Below are positions 1 to 8,460 of a DNA stretch of 25,598 bases, one piece after another. Position 1 is the first letter of the stretch, and each line of letters starts with the position of its first letter. Under the pieces are notes generated by a model. That model searched no databases and was not told where the DNA came from. It saw nothing but the letters and a program-made list of their open reading frames with translations. A program made the position numbers and the translations under genes. Origin of the DNA: Aalborgiella sp040079635 (GTDB taxonomy: Bacteria; Pseudomonadota; Gammaproteobacteria; Burkholderiales; Burkholderiaceae_C). Location: the NCBI GenBank assembly GCA_040079635.1, contig JBEBJY010000037.1:1-25598 (forward strand), written 5' to 3'.

Positions 1-459
1 TACACCCGCAAAGACAGCGATGGTGTCGCCAAAGATATCGAGACGGTGTTTGGCTATTTCCCGATCTTGAAAGAACGCGCGGCACAAGATGCGGGTTTGC
101 TGTCGGGCGGGCAGCAGCAGATGTTGTCCATTTCACGCGCTTTGATGGCCAATCCAGATTTGATTTTGCTAGACGAACCAAGCTTGGGGCTGAGCCCGAA
201 GCTGACCAAAGAGATTTTTGAAATCGTGGTGCGCATCAACCGCGAGCGCGGCACAACCATTTTGCTGGTTGAACAAAACGCCAACATGGCGCTCAATGCG
301 TCGGACTATGGCTATGTGCTGGAAAACGGCCGTATCGTGATGGAAGACACCTGTGCCAGACTGCGGGAAAAGGACGATATCAAAGAGTTCTACCTGGGCA
401 TGAAAGAAGAAGGCATGCGCAGTGAGCGCCGCTGGAAAAAGAAAAAGACGTGGAGATGA
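1..459 (+). CDS. LivF-like branched-chain amino acid-type ABC transporter ATP-binding protein (3' part)
   Basis: The frame is open from base 1, so the gene starts outside the window and Walker A is not visible. What remains carries the ABC signature LSGGQQQM (about bases 103-126), Walker B LILLDEP, the D-loop region SLGLSP and the switch segment LLVEQN. These are the hallmarks of LivF-type cytoplasmic ATPases that energise HAAT-family uptake of branched-chain amino acids, amides or small organic/aromatic acids. The C-terminus is a basic tail (RRWKKKKTWR). It is followed after 3 bp by an acyl-CoA synthetase gene and then by a LivK-like binding protein, so the substrate is probably an acid that is activated to a CoA ester on entry. 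That last step is inference from context. Confidence 0.9.
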   Translation, partial: YTRKDSDGVAKDIETVFGYFPILKERAAQDAGLLSGGQQQMLSISRALMANPDLILLDEPSLGLSPKLTKEIFEIVVRINRERGTTILLVEQNANMALNASDYGYVLENGRIVMEDTCARLREKDDIKEFYLGMKEEGMRSERRWKKKKTWR

Positions 460-462
460 TGC

Positions 463-2328
463 ATGGCTAAGCTCTGGAACCTTGCCACTGACCCTGATTT
501 GGCCCCCAATCGCGAGATCGCTATGCCGGGAGAGACGATTCCGGCGATGTTCTGGAACGCCGTCGAGCAGCGTGGAGACACCACCTGGCTGCGGCAAAAG
601 CACCTTGGCATTTGGCGCAGCGCCAGTTGGCAGCAAACGGCGATAGCCGTGAGCGAAATCGCCGGCGGCTTGATGTCTCTGGGTTTTGCCAAAGGCGAGT
701 GCGCTTCAATTTTGGCTAATACGGTGGTCGAATGGGTTTGGACGGATTTGGCAGTGTTGTCCGCCGCCGGCGTTGCCAACGGTATCTACCCCACCGATGC
801 ATCCAGTCAGGTGCAGTACCTGTGTGAAGACTCCCGCACCACCGTTTTGTTTGTTGAGGATGACGAGCAACTCGACAAGGCGCTGGAAGTGCGCGACCAG
901 TTGCCCTTGCTGCGAAAAATAGTGGTGTTTGATATGGAGGGGCTGACGGGTCTGGATGACCCGGGCATCATCAGTCTGGAGGGCTTGCGCGCTTTGGGCC
1001 GCGACTATTTGGCCAAACAACCAGATGCGTTGAAGCAACGTGTTGCTTCCGTTCAACCGCAGGATTTGGCGATTTTGGTCTACACATCGGGCACGACTGG
1101 CAAACCCAAAGGGGCGATGCACAGCCATGCTGGCTTGGTATTCACGGTGCGAGGCTACAACACGCTGGTGACACAAACGGCTGCCGATGAACGCATGTGT
1201 TTTCTACCGCTGTGCCACATTGCTGAGCGTGTCGGCGGGGAATACCACGCGCTCTATACAGGTGCCAAGCTCAACTTTGTCGAAAACCCGGAGACAATCC
1301 CCGAAAATGTGCGGGAGATCGCCCCGACGGTGTTTACTGCTGTGCCGCGCGTGTGGGAGAAGTTTTATTCGGGCGTGATGATTTCGCTCAAAGAAGCGGG
1401 CGCTGTGCAACAAGCGGCTTACGCCTGGGGCATTGGCGTGGGGACAACGATTGCCGATAAGGTACTGGCCGACCAGCCGGTGGGTGGCTGGCTGAAATTC
1501 AAGTTTCAAATTGCCCAATGGCTGGTGCTAAACAATGTACGCAAATTGATAGGCATCCACCGTGCACGGTTCTTGGTGACAGGTGCTGCACCTATTTCAC
1601 CTGATTTGGTGCGTTGGTATTTGGCCTTGGGCGTTCCCATGTTGGAAGTTTGGGGTATGACCGAGACCTGTGGTGCCTCGACCGGCGTACCTATGACAAA
1701 AATGAAGCCAGGCTCTATTGGACCAGCGGCGGAGTTCAACGAAGTGAGGCTTGATCCTGAAACAAACGAAATCTTGGTGCGTGGCAAAAACGTGTTCATG
1801 GGCTACTTGAACCTGCCTGAGAAAACAGCAGAAACTATCACGCCAGACGGTTGGCTGCACACAGGTGACGTTGGCGTGGTGGACAGCGACGGCTATTTCA
1901 AGATCACCGACCGTATGAAGGACATCATCATCACGGCTGGCGGCAAGAACGTCACGCCAAGTGAGCTAGAAAACGATTTGAAGTTTTCACCTTACATCAC
2001 CGATGCGGTGGTGATTGGCGATAAACGCCCGTATTTGACGGTGATTGTCATGATCGATCAAGAAAACGTAGAAAAGTTCGCCCAAGATAGGGATGTCCCT
2101 TTCAGTAATTACACCAGCTTGACGCGCGCTGCAGAAGTGCAAGAATTGATCCAGCTGGAGATTGATCGGGTTAACAAGAAGTTTGCGCGGGTCGAGCAGA
2201 TCAAAAAGTTCTTCTTGCTTGAAACGCAATTAACTGCTGAGGATGAGGAACTGACGCCAACGATGAAGCTCAAACGCAAGTTGGTCGAGAAGAAATACGA
2301 GCCGCAGATCAGTGCAATGTACCAGTAA
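463..2328 (+). CDS. AMP-forming acyl-CoA synthetase (long-chain fatty-acid-CoA ligase type)
   Basis: This 621-residue cytoplasmic enzyme would activate a carboxylic acid to its CoA thioester through an acyl-adenylate. Visible adenylate-forming motifs are the P-loop YTSGTTGKPKGA (from residue 207), the A5-type WGMTETCG (from residue 397), GWLHTGD (from residue 463), and TDRMKDII followed by the GGKN hinge (about residues 483-495). The length and the C-terminal lysine-rich tail fit the long FACS group (FadD15-like) rather than short acetate-type ligases. A GGAG Shine-Dalgarno sequence (452-455) lies 7 nt before the ATG, inside the end of the ABC ATPase gene, which supports co-transcription. Being embedded between livF-like and livK-like genes suggests coupled uptake and activation. 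It could supply the thioester for the convergent terpenoid-type operon. The substrate cannot be read from the sequence. Confidence 0.92.
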   Translation: MAKLWNLATDPDLAPNREIAMPGETIPAMFWNAVEQRGDTTWLRQKHLGIWRSASWQQTAIAVSEIAGGLMSLGFAKGECASILANTVVEWVWTDLAVLSAAGVANGIYPTDASSQVQYLCEDSRTTVLFVEDDEQLDKALEVRDQLPLLRKIVVFDMEGLTGLDDPGIISLEGLRALGRDYLAKQPDALKQRVASVQPQDLAILVYTSGTTGKPKGAMHSHAGLVFTVRGYNTLVTQTAADERMCFLPLCHIAERVGGEYHALYTGAKLNFVENPETIPENVREIAPTVFTAVPRVWEKFYSGVMISLKEAGAVQQAAYAWGIGVGTTIADKVLADQPVGGWLKFKFQIAQWLVLNNVRKLIGIHRARFLVTGAAPISPDLVRWYLALGVPMLEVWGMTETCGASTGVPMTKMKPGSIGPAAEFNEVRLDPETNEILVRGKNVFMGYLNLPEKTAETITPDGWLHTGDVGVVDSDGYFKITDRMKDIIITAGGKNVTPSELENDLKFSPYITDAVVIGDKRPYLTVIVMIDQENVEKFAQDRDVPFSNYTSLTRAAEVQELIQLEIDRVNKKFARVEQIKKFFLLETQLTAEDEELTPTMKLKRKLVEKKYEPQISAMYQ

Positions 2329-2354
2329 ACATATTATTTTTAAAGGAGATAACA

Positions 2355-3524
2355 ATGAAGATAGCGATGAAATTGAAATCACTAAGTTTGTTGACCACGC
2401 TGGCTCTCAGCGCCACTTTGGCCAGTGCCCAGCAAGGTGTTAGCAAAACCGAAATCACGCTGGGTTCGATTCAAGACTTGTCGGGCCCCATCGCGGGTTT
2501 TGGTAAGCAAGCGCGTTTGGGTATGCTGCTGCGTGTTGATGAAATCAACGAGCAAGGTGGCATCAATGGTCGAAAACTCAAAATCATCGTTGAAGATTCA
2601 GCGTACGATCCGAAAAAAGCGGTGCTAGCCGCGCAAAAACTGGTCAATCAGGACAAAATTTTCATCATGTTGGGTCATATTGGCATCGCTCAAAACTTGG
2701 CAGCTATGCCTGTGCAGTTTGAGAAGAACGTGATCAACTTTTTCCCAATCACGGCAGCGCGTGAAATGTATGAGCCCTTTCATAAGTTGAAATACTCGTT
2801 TGCAGCTACGTATTTTGACCAAATGCGTAATGCGGCTCCTAAAGTTGCCAAAGAAAAAGGCGCTAAAAAAGTTTGCACCATGTACCAAGACGATGAGTTT
2901 GGTCTGGAAGTGCTGCGCGGTGCGGAAGCGGGTTTGAAAACCATCAACATGGAATTCACAGAAAAAACTTCTTACAAGCGTGGCGCGACGGATTTCTCTT
3001 CACAAGTCTCCAAAATGCAGGCAAGCGGCTGTGACATGATTGTGCTTGGTACCATCATTCGTGAGACTATTGGCGCTATTGGAACGGCGCGCAAGTTGGG
3101 TTACAACCCGATTTTCTTAGGCTCTAGCGCTGCCTACACGGACTTGATTCACAAACTCGGTGGCCCTGCTATGAATGGTTTGTACGCCACCAGCACGGTA
3201 CAAAATCCGTACACGGATGATGCATCGCCAGCGATCAGCTTCTGGGCGAAAAAATACAAAACCAAGTTCAACGAAGATCCAACAGTATTCTCTGTTTACG
3301 GATACAACATTGTCGATACATTTGCTGTCGCCGCTGGCAAAGCGGGAGCCAACTTGTCTACCGAATCATTCATCAAGGCGATGGATACTATGAAGATTCC
3401 ACCTGATATTTTTGGAAGCGCTGAAGCAACATTTAGCCCAACCAAGCGTTTGGGTAGCGATGCGTCTCGTTTGTCACAAATTACAGACGGTAAGTGGAAG
3501 CCAGTGTCCGAGTACTTTAGGTAA
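2355..3524 (+). CDS. LivK-like periplasmic substrate-binding protein of a branched-chain amino acid-type ABC transporter
   Basis: A 389-residue type I periplasmic binding protein (Peripla_BP_6 / Leu-Ile-Val-binding family). The N-terminus is a clear Sec signal peptide: MKIAMKLK basic region, hydrophobic LSLLTTLALSATL, and AxA cleavage site ASA|QQ near residue 25. The mature part begins with the typical opening SKTEITLGSIQDLSGPIAGFG, and a conserved segment DPKKAVLAAQKLVNQDKIF follows. An AAAGGAG ribosome-binding site (about 2341-2347) precedes the ATG. It is 26 bp downstream of the acyl-CoA synthetase and most likely in the same transcript. Permease genes are not in the window and probably precede the ATPase gene. 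The gene ends only 11 bp from the convergent thioesterase gene, with no obvious terminator hairpin between them. Confidence 0.9.
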   Translation: MKIAMKLKSLSLLTTLALSATLASAQQGVSKTEITLGSIQDLSGPIAGFGKQARLGMLLRVDEINEQGGINGRKLKIIVEDSAYDPKKAVLAAQKLVNQDKIFIMLGHIGIAQNLAAMPVQFEKNVINFFPITAAREMYEPFHKLKYSFAATYFDQMRNAAPKVAKEKGAKKVCTMYQDDEFGLEVLRGAEAGLKTINMEFTEKTSYKRGATDFSSQVSKMQASGCDMIVLGTIIRETIGAIGTARKLGYNPIFLGSSAAYTDLIHKLGGPAMNGLYATSTVQNPYTDDASPAISFWAKKYKTKFNEDPTVFSVYGYNIVDTFAVAAGKAGANLSTESFIKAMDTMKIPPDIFGSAEATFSPTKRLGSDASRLSQITDGKWKPVSEYFR

Positions 3525-3535
3525 GCAAGGCGCAA

Positions 3536-4063
3536 TTACGACACGATGTAAGCTCCGGAGCCAGCGGCAAGCAATTTGCCGTCTGGCCCGTGAAACTCCA
3601 TGCGTGTAGAGGCTACGCGCGAGCCGAGGCGCAATACCTCGGCTTTCATGGTGAAAAACTCCCCGATAGCGGGGCGCAGGTAATCAATCCGCAGGTCAAT
3701 CGTTCCTAATTTGTCAAACCGTTGCAATCGCTGCGTTGCGGACTCGTTCATATGACGTGCACCAATGGCGGTCATCACGGCCAAGCTGCCTATTGCATCC
3801 AGTGCAGCACTGATGACGCCACCATGGACACGGCTGTATTTGTAATGGCCTATGAGTTCATGGCGCATGTCAATACGACCAGAGACTGATTCTGGCAAGA
3901 GTGAGGTGATTTTTAACCCCAATACTTGGTTGAAAACGATGCTTTCTTCATATATTTGCTTCAAACCGAGGATGAACTCTTGTTCAAACTCAACCGGACT
4001 TGATGCTACTGACGATGTGGAAGGTTTTGTGGTTTTTTGATGAGGCATAGTCGATAGTGTCAC
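3536..4063 (-). CDS. Hotdog-fold thioesterase, PaaI-like
   Basis: A protein of about 175 residues with the hotdog signature HGGVISAALDAIGSLA, followed by DLRIDYLRPA, typical of acyl-CoA thioesterases in the PaaI/YbgC-like group. It would hydrolyse an acyl-CoA in the cytoplasm, perhaps relieving CoA sequestration at the end of the operon's pathway. The GTG start at 4063 overlaps the upstream dehydrogenase stop (GTGA), matching the ATGA overlaps elsewhere in this operon. An ATG at 4048 is an alternative start, because the first 20 or so residues are Ser/Thr/Pro-rich and not family-conserved. It is the last gene of the - strand operon. The substrate is unknown. Confidence 0.82.
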   Translation of the reverse strand: MTLSTMPHQKTTKPSTSSVASSPVEFEQEFILGLKQIYEESIVFNQVLGLKITSLLPESVSGRIDMRHELIGHYKYSRVHGGVISAALDAIGSLAVMTAIGARHMNESATQRLQRFDKLGTIDLRIDYLRPAIGEFFTMKAEVLRLGSRVASTRMEFHGPDGKLLAAGSGAYIVS

Positions 4064-5235
4064 AGACCGAGCTGACGGGCAGCCAACTCTTTCATAATTT
4101 CCTCCGCACCGCCGCCAATCATCATGACCTTGACCTCGCGATAGATGCGTTCGCTCTTGGTGCCGCGCATGAAGCCCATGGCACCCAAAATCTGCACAGC
4201 CTGATCGGCGCAGAACTGCATGGTTTGCGTGGCATGGTTTTTCAGCATACAGACCTGCGCCACCCAGTCGGCTCCCGCATCGTCCGCGTCAGCACGTGCT
4301 GTCACCGCATCCAGCCAGGCTTGAGTAGATGAAATCCGCATTTGCATATCGACCAGTTTGTGGCGAATCACCTGGTGTTCCATCAAGGTATTGCCAAAAG
4401 TCTTGCGCTGCCGAGCCCAGTCCAGCGCTTCGTCAAAACAGGCCTGTGCAAAACCGAGCGCCATGGACGACATCGCCAGACGTTCGCCATTGAAGTTGGT
4501 CATGATGATTTTGAAGCCAGCGGCTTCATCGCCCAGCAGGTTAGCGGCTGGAACGCGCATATTATCAAAGCGCAGATGCGCTGTGTCCGAGCACCACCAG
4601 CCCATTTTTTCTAAAGGTGTTCGCGACAATCCGACTACATCTGCTGGCACCATGATCATAGAGATGCCGCCTGAGCCCTTGCTGCCTGCCTCGCCGGTGC
4701 GTACTGCCACAGTAATGTAATCGGCTCTCATGCCAGACGTAATGAACACTTTTTCACCGTTGATGACGTAATCTGACCCATCCCGCATGGCTGTGCAGCG
4801 CAAGGCCGCCACATCAGAGCCACCGCTAGGTTCGGTGATGGCCAGTGCTGCAATTTTTTCACCCCGCAACACGGGAGGAATCACCTGTTGCTGCAAAGCC
4901 TCCGACCCATAGCGCAACACAGGCGGCAAGCCGATGTTGTGGCTGAACAGGCTGGCCAGTAATCCGCCGCTACCACCTAGGCGGCTGAGTTGCTGTGACA
5001 CCGTGTTGCGCATGCGCCAGGTCGCCGGTGAACCACCTAGGTGCTCCGGGTAGCCCATGCCCAGCAAGCCCAACTCGGCAGCTTTTAGATACAGACTGCG
5101 CGGAAACTCCCCAGCTTCATCCCACGCATGTATATTTGGCTCGATCTCGCGTTTGGAAAAGCGTGTCAAGGTATCCGTCAACGCGGTCAGTGTTTCCTGT
5201 TGCTCGACATCCATGGTGCGGGTCATGGTGTTCAT
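4060..5235 (-). CDS. Acyl-CoA dehydrogenase (second ACAD of the operon)
   Basis: A 391-residue FAD flavoenzyme that would introduce a 2,3-double bond in an acyl-CoA, passing electrons to ETF. The ACAD signature AITEPSGGSDVA, the FAD-contact segment (V)FITSGMRADY and the C-terminal GGGAEEIM are visible. The usual C-terminal catalytic Glu (YEGT in MCAD-type enzymes) is Gly here. Instead a Glu lies in NGERLAM (E251), at the helix-G position used as base by isovaleryl-CoA and long-chain acyl-CoA dehydrogenases. This favours a branched or bulky substrate, which is inference. Both ends overlap neighbours by 4 bp (ATGA with the biotin carboxylase, GTGA with the thioesterase), indicating translational coupling. 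It is distinct from the AtuD-like ACAD upstream and may act at another step. Confidence 0.92.
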   Translation of the reverse strand: MNTMTRTMDVEQQETLTALTDTLTRFSKREIEPNIHAWDEAGEFPRSLYLKAAELGLLGMGYPEHLGGSPATWRMRNTVSQQLSRLGGSGGLLASLFSHNIGLPPVLRYGSEALQQQVIPPVLRGEKIAALAITEPSGGSDVAALRCTAMRDGSDYVINGEKVFITSGMRADYITVAVRTGEAGSKGSGGISMIMVPADVVGLSRTPLEKMGWWCSDTAHLRFDNMRVPAANLLGDEAAGFKIIMTNFNGERLAMSSMALGFAQACFDEALDWARQRKTFGNTLMEHQVIRHKLVDMQMRISSTQAWLDAVTARADADDAGADWVAQVCMLKNHATQTMQFCADQAVQILGAMGFMRGTKSERIYREVKVMMIGGGAEEIMKELAARQLGL

Positions 5236-7211
5236 GCGCTTAATCTCACCAGAATTTGACCGGTCGTGGCCTGCTGCCCCAGCGCAACTTCAATGCCTGC
5301 CACAACGCCGTCCTGCGTCGCCGCAATCGCATGTTCCAGCTTCATGGATTCAATCACCAGCAGGGTGTCGCCGCGCTTCACCGCTACGCCCACGCCCACG
5401 CCCATTTGAATCGCAATCACCTTGCCATTGAACTTGGCGCGTACCTCGGCCGATCCAGCTGCGCCCGTGCTGTTCGAAGGCGCGGCCAGCGTGCTGTCTT
5501 GCAACCACAGATCCACACCACCCGCTTGTACGTGCCAGCTTTGATCGGCCAATTGAACAGCGGTGACGCGTTCTTGCAAGCCATCCACGGTCACAAAACT
5601 CTCGCCCTGGCTGCCGGTTTGATAGAGACCCACATGCGCAACGCCGTTGTACGCAAGTTTGACTTTGCCCCCACCCAGCTCTTGCAAGCTCAAGGTATGC
5701 AGAGTGCCGCAGTGCTGCAATCGCAACGGTTTTGCAAAAGGACAGGCGAGTTGCTCAGCAGGCTGAGATTGTCCCGCAAAATACACCGCCACTGCCGCAA
5801 CCAACAAAGCGCCTTGCTCATCCGTTTGCAACTTTTGCCGCAAGTTGTCTGCCTTGTGAGCCAGATAAGGAATACGCGCCTGTCCTGCCTGGAACTCGGC
5901 ATCTTGTAAAATAGCTTTCAAAAATGACCGGTTGCTCGGCAACCCCAGCAACTGCGTTTGTGCCAAAGCACTGCTCAACTGCTCAATAGCTTGCTGGCGC
6001 GTCGGTGCATGCGCAATCAGTTTTCCAAGCATGGAGTCGTAATAGGGCGCAACCGTCATGCCGCTGTAGATGGCGTGGTCAAAGCGTGTGTTGGCAGGTG
6101 GCTCGGCAAACTGCACCACCGTGCCCGAGTGTGGTGAGTGCTGCGCATCTTCGGCGCACAGACGCACTTCAATGGCGTTACCCGTGAAGGCGACTTGCTC
6201 TTGCGACAGTGGCAAAGTTTCACCTTGCGCCACACGCAATTGCCATTCCACCAAGTCCAAACCCGTCACCGCTTCGGTCACTGGGTGCTCCACCTGTAGC
6301 CGCGTGTTCATCTCCATCAAGTAAAAAGAAGGTGTATCCTTATCAACAACGGTATCGTCCAATAAAAACTCAACCGTCCCCGCGCCCACATAACCCGCCG
6401 CCAATGCCAGTTCAACCGCGCAACGCCCTATGCGTTCCCGCAAAGCCACATCTACCGCCGGGCTGGGGGATTCTTCGATGATCTTCTGGTGCCGCCGCTG
6501 CACCGAGCAGTCCCGTTCACCCAAATGGATGCAATCGCCATGCTGGTCGGCAAAAATCTGCACTTCCACATGGCGTGGTTCCAAAAGTGCGCGCTCGATG
6601 AGCAACTCCGCACTGCCAAAGGCCGAAAGCGCTTCCGAGCGTGCACTGTGCAAAGCTGTCATCAAGGTGGATTCTTCCAGCACCAGCCGCATGCCCCGCC
6701 CACCTCCACCAGCGGTAGCTTTGACCATCAGCGGGTAGCCGATGCGCTTGGCTTCTAAGGCGAAGCGCTCATCTGATTGCCCATCTGCATCCATACTCCC
6801 GTTGTAGCCCGGCAAGCAAGGCACACCGCGTGACAAAGCCAGTTCCTTGGCACGGGACTTGTTGCCCAACGCTTGAATCGCGCTCGCTGGCGGCCCGACC
6901 CAGATCAGGCCCGCATCCACCACCGCCTGAGCAAAGTCGGCGTTTTCGCTTAAAAAGCCATAGCCCGGGTGCACCGCATCGGCACCCGCAGCGCGGGCGG
7001 CAGCTATGAGTTTGTCAACACGCAAATACGACTCGGCCGAGGTGTTGCCACCCAGGGCCACGGCGCAGGTCGCCTCATGCACATGCAGAGCTTGCGCGTC
7101 CGCATCCGAATACACCGCAACCGTTTCTATCCCCATGCGCTGTGCCGTGCGGATGACACGTCGCGCGATTTCGCCACGGTTGGCGATAAGTAATTTTTGA
7201 ATGACTGGCAT
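5232..7211 (-). CDS. atuF: Acyl-CoA carboxylase alpha subunit (biotin carboxylase + BCCP), AtuF/LiuD-like
   Basis: A 659-residue biotin-dependent carboxylase subunit. In order it has the biotin carboxylase N-domain (QKLLIANRGEIARRVIRTA at the start), an ATP-grasp domain with the glycine loop GGGGRGM (from G168), the active-site motif EMNTRLQVEH (E300-H309), a carboxylase C-domain to about residue 450, a linker/BT-like region, and a C-terminal biotinyl domain with ESMKLEH, whose lysine K624 is the biotinylation site. It carboxylates biotin with ATP and bicarbonate for transfer by the carboxyltransferase encoded at 8461-10074. Length and layout fit 3-methylcrotonyl-CoA or geranyl-CoA carboxylase alpha. 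The Atu-type neighbours favour geranyl-CoA-like substrates. It starts 14 bp after the AtuD-like gene and overlaps the next gene by ATGA. The specific gene symbol is a context-based assignment. Confidence 0.9.
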   Translation of the reverse strand: MPVIQKLLIANRGEIARRVIRTAQRMGIETVAVYSDADAQALHVHEATCAVALGGNTSAESYLRVDKLIAAARAAGADAVHPGYGFLSENADFAQAVVDAGLIWVGPPASAIQALGNKSRAKELALSRGVPCLPGYNGSMDADGQSDERFALEAKRIGYPLMVKATAGGGGRGMRLVLEESTLMTALHSARSEALSAFGSAELLIERALLEPRHVEVQIFADQHGDCIHLGERDCSVQRRHQKIIEESPSPAVDVALRERIGRCAVELALAAGYVGAGTVEFLLDDTVVDKDTPSFYLMEMNTRLQVEHPVTEAVTGLDLVEWQLRVAQGETLPLSQEQVAFTGNAIEVRLCAEDAQHSPHSGTVVQFAEPPANTRFDHAIYSGMTVAPYYDSMLGKLIAHAPTRQQAIEQLSSALAQTQLLGLPSNRSFLKAILQDAEFQAGQARIPYLAHKADNLRQKLQTDEQGALLVAAVAVYFAGQSQPAEQLACPFAKPLRLQHCGTLHTLSLQELGGGKVKLAYNGVAHVGLYQTGSQGESFVTVDGLQERVTAVQLADQSWHVQAGGVDLWLQDSTLAAPSNSTGAAGSAEVRAKFNGKVIAIQMGVGVGVAVKRGDTLLVIESMKLEHAIAATQDGVVAGIEVALGQQATTGQILVRLSA

Positions 7212-7225
7212 GTGATGGTGGCTAT

Positions 7226-8419
7226 TTACGATTGCTTGGGTGGCTTCTTCGCAATTCCCATGATCTTGGCCAGAATGCCCAACATCACCTCGTCCGCGCC
7301 GCCGCCAATCGAGCCTAGTCGTCCGTCGCGGAACATGCGTGAGACCTTATTCTCTAGCGTGTAACCCATGCCGCCCCAGAATTGCAGGCAACCATCAGGC
7401 ACGATGCGGTTCAACCGCCCCGCCTTCAGTTTGGCCATCGATGCCAGCTCGGTGACATCTTGCCCCGATACATACAACTCACCCGCGCGGTAGGTCAAGG
7501 CGCGCAGACTTTCCAGCTCGGTTTTCATCTCCACCAGATTGAATTGCACATATTGCTGGTCCGCCAGAGTCGCGCCAAACAGCTTGCGCTCCTGCGCCCA
7601 TTCCACTGTCCAGGCTATGCAGTTGGTCAGGCTTTGCAGGCAACTCGCCGCCGCCCAGAGCCGCTCTTCCTGGAACTGCATCATCTGGTACATAAATCCC
7701 GCGCCTTCCTGCCCAATCAGGTTGCGCTGCGGCACCCGCACCTCGTCAAAGTAGATCAACCCCGTGTCGCTGGAATTCATGCCGATTTTGCGGATCTTCT
7801 TCGCCACTTCAATACCCTTGGTCAGCTTGCCGTTGGGTCCGTCGCGCATGGGCACCATCACCAGGCTTTTGTTTTTGTGCTGATTCCCGGTTGCACCGTC
7901 GCCAGTATTCACCAGCATGCACATCCAGTCCGCCTGCAGGCTGTTGGTGATCCACATTTTTTGCCCCGAGATGACGTAATCGTCGCCGTCCTTGCGCGCA
8001 TGGCTCTTGATGGACGCCACATCGCTGCCCGCACCCGGCTCGCTCACGCCAATACAGCCCACCATGTCGCCCGCAATGGCAGGTGCCAAAAACTCGCGCT
8101 TCAACGCATCGCTGCCAAAGCGCGCCAGCGCCGGTGTGCACATATCCGTCTGCACACCAATCGCCATCGGAATGCCACCGCAGTGGATGTGCCCCAGCGC
8201 CTCCGCCATTGCCATCGCGTAGGAGTAATCCAGCCCTGCACCGCCATATTCCTCGGGTTTTGTCAGTCCCAGTAGTCCTAAGTTGCCCAGTTTTTTGAAC
8301 ACCTCGTGTGCCGGGAAAATCTCAGCCGCTTCCCATTCGTCCACATGCGGGTTGATTTCAGCGTCGATGAAACGTTTCAGTGTTTTCTGGATTTCAAGAT
8401 GTTCATGGGTGAAGTTCAT
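7226..8419 (-). CDS. atuD: Acyl-CoA dehydrogenase, AtuD-like (citronellyl-CoA dehydrogenase type)
   Basis: A 397-residue ACAD with the signature CIGVSEPGAGSDVA, the segment KMWITNSLQADW and the C-terminal GSIGGGADEVMLG that I associate with the AtuD/AtuC-linked family. As in isovaleryl-CoA dehydrogenase, the C-terminal YEGT glutamate is replaced by Gly, and a glutamate in QEERLW (E252) occupies the helix-G base position. That fits 3-methyl-branched acyl-CoAs. In the Pseudomonas Atu pathway this enzyme forms cis-geranyl-CoA from citronellyl-CoA. It lies between the carboxyltransferase (41-bp gap) and the biotin carboxylase (14-bp gap), the AtuC-D-F order with AtuE absent. No strong Shine-Dalgarno precedes the ATG at 8419. 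Confidence 0.88.
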   Translation of the reverse strand: MNFTHEHLEIQKTLKRFIDAEINPHVDEWEAAEIFPAHEVFKKLGNLGLLGLTKPEEYGGAGLDYSYAMAMAEALGHIHCGGIPMAIGVQTDMCTPALARFGSDALKREFLAPAIAGDMVGCIGVSEPGAGSDVASIKSHARKDGDDYVISGQKMWITNSLQADWMCMLVNTGDGATGNQHKNKSLVMVPMRDGPNGKLTKGIEVAKKIRKIGMNSSDTGLIYFDEVRVPQRNLIGQEGAGFMYQMMQFQEERLWAAASCLQSLTNCIAWTVEWAQERKLFGATLADQQYVQFNLVEMKTELESLRALTYRAGELYVSGQDVTELASMAKLKAGRLNRIVPDGCLQFWGGMGYTLENKVSRMFRDGRLGSIGGGADEVMLGILAKIMGIAKKPPKQS

Positions 8420-8460
8420 GGGGTGCTTTCAAGGGAATATTGAAAATGTCTAAATTGGGT

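Noticed and set aside
7382..8275. Long open frame of 297 codons on the + strand opposite the AtuD-like gene
   Set aside because: Composition is His/Arg/Gln/Ala-rich with no domain, typical of antisense frames over GC-rich coding DNA; the - strand gene is unambiguous.
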